Shown here piece by piece: positions 53,723 to 63,341 of a stretch of 64,000 nt of DNA (within the stretch, counting starts at the first letter, position 1; every line of letters starts with the position of its first letter). Origin of the DNA: Clostridium cavendishii DSM 21758 (GTDB lineage Bacteria > Bacillota > Clostridia > Clostridiales > Clostridiaceae); the NCBI RefSeq assembly GCF_900141845.1, contig NZ_FQZB01000003.1, positions 313,709 to 377,708 on the forward strand, read 5' to 3'. A program made the position numbers and the translations under genes. The notes below the pieces were generated by a model, which worked only from the letters and a program-made list of their open reading frames with translations, did not search any database and had not been told where the DNA came from.

Positions 53723-54901
53723 TTACTTTTGTTCAAATACCCCAAATTTTATAGGGTCACCATTCTTGACTAATGTTTTACCTTTACATATAACATAATC
53801 AATAGATAAATCTTTATTCATAATAATTAAATCTGCCTGTTTATCTATTTTAATTTCACCAATATGTTTAAGTCTCAATATCTTTGCAGGATTTATAGTA
53901 AATGGCATCAATGCTTTCTCAATTGGAATATTAAATCTATTAATCATCTTCCTAAATTCTATTATATTACTTTCTATAGAGCCTACACCTATATCTTCTA
54001 ATTCACCCTGTGCATTAAATAAAGGCATACTTCCATTACTATCTGAACTCATAGTAACATGCTCTATACTACACCCATTTTCTAATAAATATTTTAGCGC
54101 CATGGATGCATCTATTGATTCTTTATCATTCTCTGTTCTATATATACCTGTAGTTAAATCTAAATATCCTCCTTTATTAATATATTCAACTCCTTGATGT
54201 AAGAGATTTTCATTTCTATTAATATGAGTAGGAAGCATATTCTTTGCAAGAACTGGAGATTCACTTATTATCCTGATAAGAGACAGTATTCCTTCCTTGT
54301 CATCTCCAACATGAATGTGAAGCACTCCAGACTTTCCAGAAAGAAGTCCACCAACTCTACATTCTAAGGCTAGTCTCTCTATATCCTCTTCATTGGGTTT
54401 ACTCCCTCTAGTATCTGCTATAGCTATTTCACCAATTCCAATAATTTTGTCAATTAATATGATATCATCTCTTGAACTGTCAGTTATCGTTCTTGTTGGA
54501 AACTGATAACAACCAGTCCAATTCAGAGCATTGATACCCTCTTCTTCAAGAGCTCTGCATTTTGCAAGTAAACTTTGAAGCGATCTAGTAGTTCCATCTG
54601 TACCTAATAACCCAATTACTGTCGTAACTCCGTAAGTAGTTATTTTAGAGAACTGAATTTCAGGTGTTCTGGTAATATAACCCCCTTCACCACCTCCACC
54701 TATTATATGAACATGTAAGTCAATAAATCCAGGCAAAAGATACTTCTCAGATGCATCTATTACCTCGACTTCATAAAATTCTTTGGGTGGTATTGGTATA
54801 AAGTCATCTATTTTTGCAATTTTATCATCACAGAGTAAAATATCTTTTTTACCTATAAATTCAGGCGTATATACACTAACATTTTTAATAATTTTTAGCA
54901 T
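53723..54901 (-). CDS. iadA: isoaspartyl dipeptidase (beta-aspartyl peptidase)
   Basis: 392 residues. Amidohydrolase-fold metal site in GFIDLHVHIIGGGG; GIGEIAIADTRGS, THINRNENLL (metal H) and MSSDSNGS (metal D) follow. It hydrolyses beta-aspartyl dipeptides from isomerised proteins or cyanophycin-like material. At the position of the carboxylated Lys of E. coli IadA a Glu appears by my eye alignment (GEIAI). Start ATG 54901 with GGAGG upstream. Confidence 0.9.
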   Translation of the reverse strand: MLKIIKNVSVYTPEFIGKKDILLCDDKIAKIDDFIPIPPKEFYEVEVIDASEKYLLPGFIDLHVHIIGGGGEGGYITRTPEIQFSKITTYGVTTVIGLLGTDGTTRSLQSLLAKCRALEEEGINALNWTGCYQFPTRTITDSSRDDIILIDKIIGIGEIAIADTRGSKPNEEDIERLALECRVGGLLSGKSGVLHIHVGDDKEGILSLIRIISESPVLAKNMLPTHINRNENLLHQGVEYINKGGYLDLTTGIYRTENDKESIDASMALKYLLENGCSIEHVTMSSDSNGSMPLFNAQGELEDIGVGSIESNIIEFRKMINRFNIPIEKALMPFTINPAKILRLKHIGEIKIDKQADLIIMNKDLSIDYVICKGKTLVKNGDPIKFGVFEQK

Positions 54902-55113
54902 GATAACCTCCATAAAATAACAATAAATTTAATTCTAATCTAATGTATCATTTTTAGTGCAAGAATCAGTCATTCAGCTTATATTATTTCCCACAATTTA
55001 ATTATTCTATTCTTATATTAAAAGAATGTCCTTTACTTCACTACTAGTTGGAATATCTACGATTTTAAGTTTAGAATTTATTTTGGGTTTGACAAAATTT
55101 TATTTATAACTGC

Positions 55114-55139
55114 AAAGGAACTCCCTGAGGAGTTCCTTT
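55114..55139. terminator. 11-bp perfect hairpin in the intergenic region
   Basis: AAAGGAACTCC/GGAGTTCCTTT with CTGA loop. It has no strong U-tract on either side. The 365-bp gap 54902-55266 holds this and the next hairpin and no gene. Confidence 0.55.
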
Positions 55140-55229
55140 CTTGTTAAGTTACTATAAATAATGTATGCCTTAAGTCTTTGATTATTTCACATTTATTCTT
55201 AAAAGCAATTAATTCTATAAGAAATAATA

Positions 55230-55252
55230 CCCTGTCAATTATGGTGACAGGG
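55230..55252 (-). terminator. terminator of the zinc-ribbon gene
   Basis: An 8-bp perfect stem CCCTGTCA/TGACAGGG with a 7-nt loop and a minus-strand TATTATTTCTT tail, 15 bp after the stop codon. Confidence 0.8.
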
Positions 55253-55266
55253 CTTGTAAATTAACA

Positions 55267-55482
55267 TTAATAATCAAAAATAACTTTTTTACATTCTTCG
55301 CATACATAAGCCTTAACACTGATACGATGACCTGCTTTTAATTTAGTAATCTGAATAAAACCTTCTTCATTCTTTGCATTTGAGAAAACACCTGGAATCT
55401 CATTTGAAAAGCTAAAAGCTCCATCCTTACTTCCGTATAGATACCCTTCCCTCATTTCTTTTTCACAATATGGACATTTCAT
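55267..55482 (-). CDS. PF20097-like zinc-ribbon protein
   Basis: 71 residues with paired CPYC (3-6) and CEEC (about 62-65) zinc knuckles flanking a 55-residue loop. It matches the PF20097 (DUF6487-type) group as I recall it. Function unknown; a redox or protein-binding role is possible. The frame stays open 34 codons upstream without a start codon. Confidence 0.75.
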   Translation of the reverse strand: MKCPYCEKEMREGYLYGSKDGAFSFSNEIPGVFSNAKNEEGFIQITKLKAGHRISVKAYVCEECKKVIFDY

Positions 55483-55905
55483 AGTTTTTTGCTCCTTTCC
55501 ATCATAATAACTTACACAAATTCTGCTTAATAACCTTATTTCACATCCTTGTCCTGATTTTCTATAACCAGTTCCGGAAACTATCCTTTAGCATGATAAT
55601 TAATCCACAATCCTCATAACTAAAATCAGTAACAGGCCTCCTAGATTAATATTTTTTACATATATTACAAATATATTATAAATAATACATTTTTATATTT
55701 CAATATTTACTTTTTAACATTAACACTATAATTTTAAACATTCTGCTACATAAAATTATCATTCTCATCTTTGTTATAGAATTTATTTGAAATTCTATAA
55801 CAATTATTTAACTAAAGTTTTTTATAATTACAAAAAACTTTTCTTACATCTTCAAAAATAAAAAAACATCCAACCTTAAAGATTGAATGCTTTTACAAAT
55901 AAACA
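55483..55905. other. 423-bp gap without a recognised gene
   Basis: AT-rich with a terminator for ywbE at its right end (55867-55889). Codons just upstream of the zinc-ribbon start are open but lack a start, so they are not called a gene. No structured RNA is apparent. Confidence 0.5.
55867..55889 (-). terminator. terminator of ywbE
   Basis: A CATTCAATC / GGTTGGATG stem (wobble pairs) with T-run TTTTTTTATTTTTG on the minus strand, 17 bp after the stop. Confidence 0.75.
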
Positions 55906-56097
55906 CTATTTTATTTCTTGAACTCTTCCAACAATTCCACCCTCAAGCATAACTTTAATCCCTCGATGATGAACTTCTGAGTTTGTAAGTACTTTTTGTA
56001 CTACTCCCTCTGTTAGTTTTCCAGTACGTTGATCTTGTTTTTGTACTACTAAGACTCTTATTCCTACTTTTATATTTTTTCTTATTGTTCCATCCAT
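55906..56097 (-). CDS. YwbE family protein
   Basis: 63 residues: GTIRKNIKVGIRVLVVQKQDQRTGKLTEGVV, then HHRGIKVMLEGGIVGRVQEI, the DUF2196/YwbE pattern. Possibly a small nucleic-acid-binding barrel; function unknown. Confidence 0.85.
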   Translation of the reverse strand: MDGTIRKNIKVGIRVLVVQKQDQRTGKLTEGVVQKVLTNSEVHHRGIKVMLEGGIVGRVQEIK

Positions 56098-56307
56098 TAT
56101 ATAAACCTACTTTCCTCTACTATGAACACATGTTACCTATATCAAAACAAATTAAAAATATCACTGTTGATATCCTAAAACTTTATTTTAATATACACTT
56201 ACAAGAAACTCTCCTCAAATCCTCCTAAATTTTATTTCTTAAAATATAGAAGGGCGTGAATAGGCTTTGTCGTATATACTCAATCCTAATTTTCGATAAT
56301 AAAAAAC

Positions 56308-56333
56308 TAAGGCAAGAATTTTATCTTACCTTA
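56308..56333 (-). terminator. terminator of rlmD-like gene
   Basis: Minus-strand TAAGGTAAGA / TCTTGCCTTA stem (one mismatch), followed by GTTTTTTATT. A second hairpin ACTCTCA/TGAGAGT lies at about 56342-56387. Confidence 0.75.
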
Positions 56334-56392
56334 ATCCTTAAAACTCTCATTTGATGTAATTTTTTTTGTAATTGGTGAGAGTTTTTTTGGCG

Positions 56393-57751
56393 TTACAATT
56401 TCTTTTTAAGCTTTACTACTGTTTCAACATGAGGTGTGTTTGGGAACATATCCATAAGTAATGTTTTCTCTACAACATATCCTGCCTCTTCAAGTACCTT
56501 TAAATCAACTACTAAGGTCTTAGGATTACAAGAAACATATATTATGTCTTTTGCATCAAACTTAATCACATAGTCTAATGCCTTAGGATGAACCCCACTC
56601 CTTGGTGGGTCTAATATTATTATGTCTGGTTTTTGTTTTACTGTTTTTATAACTTCAGCTACATCTCCAGCTATGAAATTACAGTTATCTAAACCATTTA
56701 ATTTTGCATTTTCAGTAGCTTTATGAACAGCTTCTTCTATAAGCTCAACACCTACAACTTTAGAAGCTTTTCCTGCTGCTATTTGCCCTATAGTTCCTGT
56801 TCCACAGTAAAGATCAAATACTACCTTGCTATCTGCATCCCCCATAAAATCTCTTACTATACTATACAGCTTCTCAGCTCCTAAAGTATTAGTTTGGAAG
56901 AATGAAAATGGCGATATATTAAACTTTAATCCTAAAAGCTCCTCTGTTATATTTTCTTCTCCATATAGAACATTTACCTTTTCAGGCACTACTGCATCTG
57001 AAAAAGAATTATTTTCTGTATGCAATATACCTTTTAATGTACCTTTAAATTCTTGACCTTTTAAAAGATTTACGTATTCTGTTAAATCAAAATCTATCTG
57101 AGTTGTTGTTACTAGATTCACTAAAAGCTCTCCAGTTTTAACACTTTTTCTTACTACCAAGTGTCTTAAATAGCCTTCTCTTTTCATTATTCTATAATAA
57201 GGAAGATTTTGAGTCCTAAAATAATCTTGAGTTAGCTTAATAACTTTTCTAAAGTCTTCATCAACTAAAGAACACTGATCTACAGTTATTACCCCAAAAG
57301 ATTGACCTTTCATATGCATACCTAGAGTTAACTCTCCACCCTTTTCCATATCTCCAAAGGTAAATTCCATTTTGTTTCTATATTCCCACTCTGTAGGACT
57401 TGTTTCTATACCTAAAAACTCTCCTGTGCTTACATTAGCCTCTGTAAAAAGTTTTTTAACTTGTTCTACCTTAAGAGCTAATTGCTTTTCATAACTAAGA
57501 TTTTGAGAAGAACATCCTCCACAAAAACCAAAGTGTGGACACTTCTTTTCTATTTCATATGAAGCTTTTTCCCTAACTTCTAAAAGTTTCATATCTGCAT
57601 AATCTCTTCTTTTTTTAGTGATTCTTCCATAAACCACCTGTTCAGGGAATGCACCCTTAACATAAACTTTCAAACCTTCATGGTATGCTATTCCCTGTCC
57701 TGGAAATTCTGTAGTCTCAATTTTTACCTCTATTTGACTTCCTTTTTTCAT
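56393..57751 (-). CDS. rlmD: 23S rRNA (uracil-C5)-methyltransferase, RumA/RlmD type
   Basis: 452 residues. An N-terminal TRAM domain (about 1-60), C71-x5-C77-x2-C80 (CPHFGFCGGC) with a fourth Cys near 160 for a 4Fe-4S cluster, and a C-terminal SAM domain with FDLYCGTGTIG, DPPRSGV and the catalytic cysteine in VSCNPKTL. It methylates U747 or U1939 of 23S rRNA; Gram-positive RlmCD does both, so specificity is not certain. Confidence 0.92.
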   Translation of the reverse strand: MKKGSQIEVKIETTEFPGQGIAYHEGLKVYVKGAFPEQVVYGRITKKRRDYADMKLLEVREKASYEIEKKCPHFGFCGGCSSQNLSYEKQLALKVEQVKKLFTEANVSTGEFLGIETSPTEWEYRNKMEFTFGDMEKGGELTLGMHMKGQSFGVITVDQCSLVDEDFRKVIKLTQDYFRTQNLPYYRIMKREGYLRHLVVRKSVKTGELLVNLVTTTQIDFDLTEYVNLLKGQEFKGTLKGILHTENNSFSDAVVPEKVNVLYGEENITEELLGLKFNISPFSFFQTNTLGAEKLYSIVRDFMGDADSKVVFDLYCGTGTIGQIAAGKASKVVGVELIEEAVHKATENAKLNGLDNCNFIAGDVAEVIKTVKQKPDIIILDPPRSGVHPKALDYVIKFDAKDIIYVSCNPKTLVVDLKVLEEAGYVVEKTLLMDMFPNTPHVETVVKLKKKL

Positions 57752-57773
57752 TAAGTTAAACTCTCCTCTACAT

Positions 57774-58181
57774 TTATAATTTTAGAAGTTTTCTTCCTAA
57801 AGTAGCTTTTACTTTTGTTGACTCCATTATTGGTGAGTATATCACATTTACTATGACAAAGATAATGAAAAATACTGGTTGTCTTTGTGCTACCTCATAG
57901 CCAAATATTTTAAGTATTGCATTAAATACGAATAAAAGCGCAACTGATAATCCTATAGCTATTGTTTGATCTATAATAGAAGCTATTAGTCTTAATAATA
58001 TACCTTTTTTCTCTGTACTTATTTTAACCTCTTCCTTAACTTCTTCTTTAGTTTCTTTTTTAACTTCTTCTTGATTGTTTAATAACTCTTTTATTTCTTC
58101 TTGATGAATTTCTTGGTTAATATTTTCACCATTTTCTCCTATAGCTTCAGTAGTTTCTAAATCTTTTTTATTTTCGTCCAT
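57774..58181 (-). CDS. short RDD-family membrane protein
   Basis: 135 residues. An acidic/lysine-rich N-terminal tail (about 1-60, heptad-like KEEVKEEVK) precedes two membrane helices (about 64-85, 100-115) with RLIASIIDQT (RDD-like R and D) and a final TLGRKLLKL. Full RDD domains continue beyond this point, so it seems C-terminally short. It lies 22 bp after the methyltransferase gene in the opposite sense of order and may be co-transcribed. Confidence 0.7.
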   Translation of the reverse strand: MDENKKDLETTEAIGENGENINQEIHQEEIKELLNNQEEVKKETKEEVKEEVKISTEKKGILLRLIASIIDQTIAIGLSVALLFVFNAILKIFGYEVAQRQPVFFIIFVIVNVIYSPIMESTKVKATLGRKLLKL

Positions 58182-58352
58182 ATTGCCCTCCTCGGCTATT
58201 GCCTCTTTTTAGTTTTTAATTTTTATTATAATTAATTTCTAATACATTACATTACATTATTCTAATATACTATATTTATTATATAGTGTAAACCAATGTA
58301 TCCGTTGATATCTAATTGTTAATAAAATATTTCAATTTAATAACATATTTTA

Positions 58353-58799
58353 TTATTTCTTCACATTTCCATATGATCTTTCTAATTGACTGTTCATACC
58401 TTTAATAAATATATCAAATCTCTTTTTAGCCTTTCTTCTTACAAATAAAATTGCTAAAAGATTATTTATTAATCCAAATATTCCTTTAGTATCATCACTT
58501 TCTATAAGCTTCAGTTTTGTTTTATCCTCATCTACTTTTTCTAATTCATATCTTGATATAAAACTTACCCCTCTTTTATAACTAGTTATTTCATAAACCT
58601 TATTTTTTTCATAGGCAGTAATCTCTATTTGCATATGTTCTTTCTTTCCAGAATAAGCTCCTACTTGTCTACCTATATTGGTACCTACTGCCGTTTCTTC
58701 TTTGAACTTTTTGAAATCCCTTTTAGCAGTTTTATAAAATAATTTAAATACTTTCTCTACATTATAATTTACCACAGCTTCATTTTTATAAGTTGCCAT
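58353..58799 (-). CDS. DUF3284/SRPBCC-like protein
   Basis: 148 residues with alternating strand pattern and a long final helix, as in SRPBCC-fold proteins. NEAVVNYNVEKVFKLFYKTAKRDF and KVYEITSYKRG suggest DUF3284 from memory. Ligand and function unknown. GAGGGGT precedes the ATG. Confidence 0.6.
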   Translation of the reverse strand: MATYKNEAVVNYNVEKVFKLFYKTAKRDFKKFKEETAVGTNIGRQVGAYSGKKEHMQIEITAYEKNKVYEITSYKRGVSFISRYELEKVDEDKTKLKLIESDDTKGIFGLINNLLAILFVRRKAKKRFDIFIKGMNSQLERSYGNVKK

Positions 58800-59004
58800 A
58801 ATTAACCCCTCCTATGAATTATTTACCATATCAATCTTTATTATACTTTTTTACTATACTTTAGACAATAGAGCTTAAATATAACTAAAAAACATCCTAA
58901 GTTTTCCTTAAGACGTTTTTACTTAAAACATTTTTATTAAATACTAAAAATAAATATATAGGTTATCTTAATATTATTTATAATAAATTTATTATACTTC
59001 CTTG

Positions 59005-60135
59005 CTATAAACTTACTACATTCTTTATTCTGCTTATTTTTTCATGAATAAATAATTTTTCTTTGCCTAATGTAACTGAAACAAAATATATTGTTAGGCC
59101 TATAATATATACAATACCTATTAAATCTAAAATAAAATCAATATTTATATAACCATAAGAATAGGCTAATTCTGATATTAAATCAATTCCACCTTTAATT
59201 CCATATACAAGCATATATAAGATAAAATATCTTATTATTAACATTTTTTTAGTTAATATATTATCTTCTCTTTTTAACTTTATTTTAACAAACCTTTTTC
59301 CTATTGTACTACCATCTTTTTTCTTTGAAATCATTACAAAATATATATACCAAAAAATAATAGTGATAAAAGTATTTGCTATATTAATCTTAATACCGCT
59401 AAATTTAGACCTTAGTAATATAGAAGGTATTATAATCATAAGTTCTATTATAAAACTATCTATAAAAAATGCTATTACTCTCCTAATTACTGATACTGTA
59501 GCTATTTCTGCGTTAAACTTCTTATCTATATCTTCTGAATGCGGTAATTTCCTTGTAATATTTTGAGCTATAAAATATCCTAAAATTCCTCCTGCTGTAT
59601 TTAAAATCAAATCATCTACATCAAATACTCTATATGGAGCATTATAATATCCATATAATGCTGTTATTTGAGTTACTTCAAAAAATAATGAAGTAAAAAA
59701 TACTATTATTGTTGTTTGCTTAAAATTTCTTTTAAAATGATATCTTAGATAAACTCCTAAAGGCATTAATAAAAAAAAGTTGAATAATGCTTGATAAAAA
59801 GCTCTTTCTTTTAGCATCCTTAAATATGTTTTAGGATTATCAAAGTTTACTTTTGTTTCTCTTGCAATATCTGAAATAAAGTTAAATGGCTTAAATTGAG
59901 TATATTGAGTTCCTGGTCTCTGCATACTTAATACGTCCCTTGTCTTTGGAAGTGGCAATATTATCAAAAAATATGCACACATTAGAAATAAAATAAACGA
60001 ATATATAATAAACGCCCTAAATTTATTAAAGTATCCATATCTTCTATATTGATATATTAGAAAAGGTAATGAAATTAAAAATGCAACTATAGGAAATGTA
60101 TATATAGCCATTTTTATAGGATATAAATAATTCAT
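59005..60135 (-). CDS. VanZ-RDD fusion membrane protein
   Basis: 376 residues. An N-terminal VanZ-like domain with about five helices (about 1-195; FNFFLLMPLGVYLRYHFKRNF, FDVDDLILNTAGGILG) followed by an RDD domain with about four helices (about 205-370; VIRRVIAFFIDSFIIEL, GSTIGKRFVKIKL). VanZ proteins reduce teicoplanin sensitivity; the fused form has no known function. A GGGGGAAA site precedes the ATG. Confidence 0.85.
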   Translation of the reverse strand: MNYLYPIKMAIYTFPIVAFLISLPFLIYQYRRYGYFNKFRAFIIYSFILFLMCAYFLIILPLPKTRDVLSMQRPGTQYTQFKPFNFISDIARETKVNFDNPKTYLRMLKERAFYQALFNFFLLMPLGVYLRYHFKRNFKQTTIIVFFTSLFFEVTQITALYGYYNAPYRVFDVDDLILNTAGGILGYFIAQNITRKLPHSEDIDKKFNAEIATVSVIRRVIAFFIDSFIIELMIIIPSILLRSKFSGIKINIANTFITIIFWYIYFVMISKKKDGSTIGKRFVKIKLKREDNILTKKMLIIRYFILYMLVYGIKGGIDLISELAYSYGYINIDFILDLIGIVYIIGLTIYFVSVTLGKEKLFIHEKISRIKNVVSL

Positions 60136-60328
60136 CTTATTTCCCCCTTGTAACCTCTATTCTTTAGTTTCTAATTCGAAATAATTTGTTTATATTGTAA
60201 CTTTATCTTTAGCATTTTTTTTTAAATTAGTCAAAATAAATTCTTCTATTGTAAAAGCTACTAAAGCTTAATAAACACAATAAAATCTATATTTTTTAAT
60301 CTATAACTGTAGATTATTTTTCATACAA

Positions 60329-60368
60329 AAAGACATCTTAAGATATAAATTATACTTAAAATGTCTTT
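60329..60368 (-). terminator. terminator of metNIQ
   Basis: A long stem AAAGACATCTTAAGATATAA / TTATACTTAAAATGTCTTT (few mismatches); minus-strand tail TTTTTGTATG. The remaining gap 60136-60458 shows nothing else. Confidence 0.75.
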
Positions 60369-60458
60369 AAATAACTTATTAATTAATATTTATATATTAT
60401 TTATTAACTATCAATGTCTACTTTGAATAATTAATACATTATCAATATTAATTTCTCA

Positions 60459-61268
60459 TTAAAATGCTGGTACTATACTTCCATTATATTTATCTTCTAT
60501 AAATTTTTTAACTTCTGGTGAAGTCAATGCCTTTGTAAGAGCTTTTATTTTCTCTGAATTTTCAGTGCCTTTTCTAACTGCTAAAATATTTGCATATGGT
60601 GAATCCTTTGATTCTATAAGCAATGCATCTTTAGTAGGATTTAAATTACCTTGAAGTGCAAAGTTTGTATTTATTACAGAACCATCAACATCATCTAGTG
60701 ATAAAGTTAATTGTGGTGCCTCTAACTCCTTAATCTTAATATGTTTTGGATTTTCTGTAATATCTGCTGCTGTTACTAGCTCTCCATCTTTGACTTTCAA
60801 TATTCCATTCTTTTCAAGCAATTTTAATGCTCTTGCTCCATTAGTTGGATCATTCGGAATTGATATAGTTGCCCCATCCTTTAATTCTTTAATATCCTTT
60901 ATTTTCTTTGAATAGAACCCCATTGGTTCTATATGAATCTTAGCAGTATAAGTTAAATCTAACTTCTTTTCTTCATTTGACTTATTTAAATATGGTATAT
61001 GCTGAAAAAAGTTAGCATCTAATTCTTTATCATTTAACGCTGTATTTGGTTGAACGAAATCTGAAAACTCTACTATTTCTACTTTATAACCGTCTTTTTC
61101 TAAAAGTGGTTTAGCTACATCTACAATTTCCTTGTGTGGAACTGGTGAAACACCTATTTTAATATTTTTGTCTTCTTTATTTGCATCTTCCTTTTTTGCT
61201 CCACATCCAAATAGGCTTAGAGCCACAACTCCCACTAATATAACTGATAATATTCTTGTCTTTTTCAT
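60459..61268 (-). CDS. metQ: methionine-binding lipoprotein
   Basis: 269 residues. Lipobox SLFGC (C22), then the NLPA/MetQ fold: VEFSDFVQPNTALNDKELDANFFQHIPYL and ATISIPNDPTNGARALKLLE. It delivers methionine to MetNI at the outer face of the membrane. Last gene of a SAM-riboswitch operon. Confidence 0.93.
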   Translation of the reverse strand: MKKTRILSVILVGVVALSLFGCGAKKEDANKEDKNIKIGVSPVPHKEIVDVAKPLLEKDGYKVEIVEFSDFVQPNTALNDKELDANFFQHIPYLNKSNEEKKLDLTYTAKIHIEPMGFYSKKIKDIKELKDGATISIPNDPTNGARALKLLEKNGILKVKDGELVTAADITENPKHIKIKELEAPQLTLSLDDVDGSVINTNFALQGNLNPTKDALLIESKDSPYANILAVRKGTENSEKIKALTKALTSPEVKKFIEDKYNGSIVPAF

Positions 61269-61295
61269 ATATATTGCCCCCTTAAAATTTATTTT

Positions 61296-61934
61296 TTATT
61301 TTGATAATTTTTTATATATTAAATCTCCTAGCCCTTGTAAGAATTGAACTAAAATTATTAATACTATTACTGTATAAAATAATATGTCTTTTTTATTTCT
61401 CAAATATCCATATTTTATAGCTGCATCACCAAGACCACCTGCACCTATAGCTCCTGCCATAGCTGAATATCCTACTATACTTATTATTGTTAATGTTATT
61501 CCTGACATTATAGCTGGCATGGCTTCTTTTAACATTACTTTAAATATTATTTGTGAATTACTTGCTCCAAAAGATTTAGCAGCCTCTATAACTCCCTTGT
61601 CCACTTCCCTCAAAGCACCTTCTATAACCCTTGTTACAAAAGGTGCTGAACCTATTGTTAATGGTATTATTGCTGCCGGTGTTCCTATTGATGTTCCTAC
61701 TATAATCTTTGTTAATGGCATTATTAATACCATAAGTATTATAAATGGAAAACTTCTTAAGGTATTTACAACAAAATCTAATACACTATATATCAATTTG
61801 TTTGGCTTTAACCCATCTTTTGCTGTAAGTATAAGTACTACTGCTGGTATAAATCCTATTATTACAGCAAATATAGTTGAAAGGGAAATCATTATAGCTG
61901 TCTCTTTTAATGCTCTTATAAGTATTTCATTCAT
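61296..61934 (-). CDS. metI: methionine ABC transporter permease
   Basis: 212 residues, five membrane helices. EAAKSFGASNSQIIFKVMLKEAMPA is the EAA coupling loop. It is 1 bp after metN and 27 bp before metQ. Confidence 0.94.
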   Translation of the reverse strand: MNEILIRALKETAIMISLSTIFAVIIGFIPAVVLILTAKDGLKPNKLIYSVLDFVVNTLRSFPFIILMVLIMPLTKIIVGTSIGTPAAIIPLTIGSAPFVTRVIEGALREVDKGVIEAAKSFGASNSQIIFKVMLKEAMPAIMSGITLTIISIVGYSAMAGAIGAGGLGDAAIKYGYLRNKKDILFYTVIVLIILVQFLQGLGDLIYKKLSK

Positions 61935-61935
61935 T

Positions 61936-62946
61936 TTATAACACCTCCCATAATACTTCTTTTTCTTTTAAGTATTTAAAAACTTTGTTTTTATCTTTTT
62001 CTTCTATATTTATTACTAAACTTCCTAAAACATCTTCTTTAAACTTTTCAAGCTTTCCCCATACTATAGAGAAGTCTATATTAAGCTCTCTTGCCATTTT
62101 TGTTATTAATGAATTTTCACTTAAATCACTTGGGAAGAATATTCGAATATTTACCCCAACTTCAGGTAATGTTTCCTCATCATCTTCTCCTAAAAATTTC
62201 TTTAGGGATAGACCAGGATTTAAAAATAACTCTTGAGCTTTTCCTTTGGTCTTTATTTCTCCACCTTCAATTAAGACTATATTTTCACATATTTGTTTTA
62301 TAACTTCCATCTGATGAGTCACTACTACTATAGTTATCCCCAATTCTTTATTTATTTTTTCTAAAAGTGCTAATATATCATTAGTTGTTTTAGGATCTAA
62401 TGCTGACGTTGCCTCATCACATAAAAGTATTTTTGGCTCTAATGCTAATGCCCTCGCTATTGCTACCCTCTGCTTTTGACCTCCACTTAAATTACTTGGT
62501 TTCATATCCTTTTTATCTTCTAACCCAACTAACTTTAATAAGTTTTCTACTCTTTCAGCTATAGCCTCTTTTGAAGTTAATTCTATTTCACCATCCTCTG
62601 AATATACCTTTTCTTTTTTCCCATACCCCCAAACTTCTAAGGGAAGCGATATATTTTCAGCTACTGTCTTTCTTTGTAGTAGATTAAAGCTTTGAAATAT
62701 CATACCTAAATCTTTTCTAAACTCTCTAAGTTCTTTACCTCTTAAACCTTTAACCTCTTTTCCCATTACCTTCACGCTACCTTTTTCATAACCTTCAAGT
62801 CCATTTATACACCTTAAAAGTGTAGATTTACCTGCTCCACTATGCCCTATAATACCGTAAATTTGTCCTTGTTCTATATTTATTGAAACATCTTTTAGTA
62901 CTTCTACTTTATTAAAACTCTTATAAACATTTCTAATTTCAATCAC
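61936..62946 (-). CDS. metN: methionine ABC transporter ATPase
   Basis: 336 residues. Walker A GHSGAGKST (about 37-45), signature LSGGQKQRVAIARAL, Walker B ILLCDEATSALDP, then the C-terminal NIL domain (about 265-336) that binds methionine and inhibits transport. First gene of the metNIQ operon; a 23-residue LTSKEAIAERVE insertion region follows the Q-loop. Confidence 0.95.
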   Translation of the reverse strand: MIEIRNVYKSFNKVEVLKDVSINIEQGQIYGIIGHSGAGKSTLLRCINGLEGYEKGSVKVMGKEVKGLRGKELREFRKDLGMIFQSFNLLQRKTVAENISLPLEVWGYGKKEKVYSEDGEIELTSKEAIAERVENLLKLVGLEDKKDMKPSNLSGGQKQRVAIARALALEPKILLCDEATSALDPKTTNDILALLEKINKELGITIVVVTHQMEVIKQICENIVLIEGGEIKTKGKAQELFLNPGLSLKKFLGEDDEETLPEVGVNIRIFFPSDLSENSLITKMARELNIDFSIVWGKLEKFKEDVLGSLVINIEEKDKNKVFKYLKEKEVLWEVL

Positions 62947-63016
62947 TTTAAGCTCCCCCTTAATCTAAGTCTAATTTGTAATAAAACTATAATAAAAGTC
63001 TCATTTTAAAAATAAA

Positions 63017-63180
63017 AGCACCAGAGAATAAATCTCTGGTGCTGAAATATGCACTGATCTATTCTCTTATCTGTCAGCTAATATAGCTGCAGGATTTGGC
63101 ACCATTGTATATGTTAAATGGAACACATACCGGTTGCCGGGTTTCATAGGGCCAGTCCCTCCACCACTCTTGATAAGAAT
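63017..63180 (-). promoter_or_regulatory. SAM-I (S-box) riboswitch with terminator
   Basis: On the minus strand CTTATCAAGAGTGG, GAGGGACTGGCCC, TGAAACCCGGCAACC, AATGGTGCCAAATCC and GATAAGAG follow in order; CTTATC pairs with GATAAG to form P1. The terminator AGCACCAGAGA/TCTCTGGTGCT (63017-63027, 63033-63043) with T-run follows. It should turn off metNIQ when SAM is high. Confidence 0.95.
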
Positions 63181-63211
63181 GTTTCGTTTTATTAAGTTTT
63201 GTCTTGTATCA

Positions 63212-63240
63212 ACTATAATACCTACAGAAAAAAAAATCAA
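63212..63240 (-). promoter_or_regulatory. promoter of the metNIQ leader
   Basis: Minus strand -35 TTGATT (63235-63240), 17-bp spacer, -10 TATAGT (63212-63217), 30 bp before the aptamer. Confidence 0.6.
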
Positions 63241-63341
63241 CCCTTTTTTTATATTTTATAAATTTAATTTGATATAGTATTATTTTTTTAATAATCTAAA
63301 AAGAAAACTTTTTCATTTTTGTTTTTTTATTAAATTATCAT

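Noticed and set aside
55483..55600. In-frame upstream extension of the zinc-ribbon gene
   Set aside because: 34 open codons but no ATG, GTG or TTG with a binding site; MKCPYC start has GAGC/AGGAGC site and fits family length.
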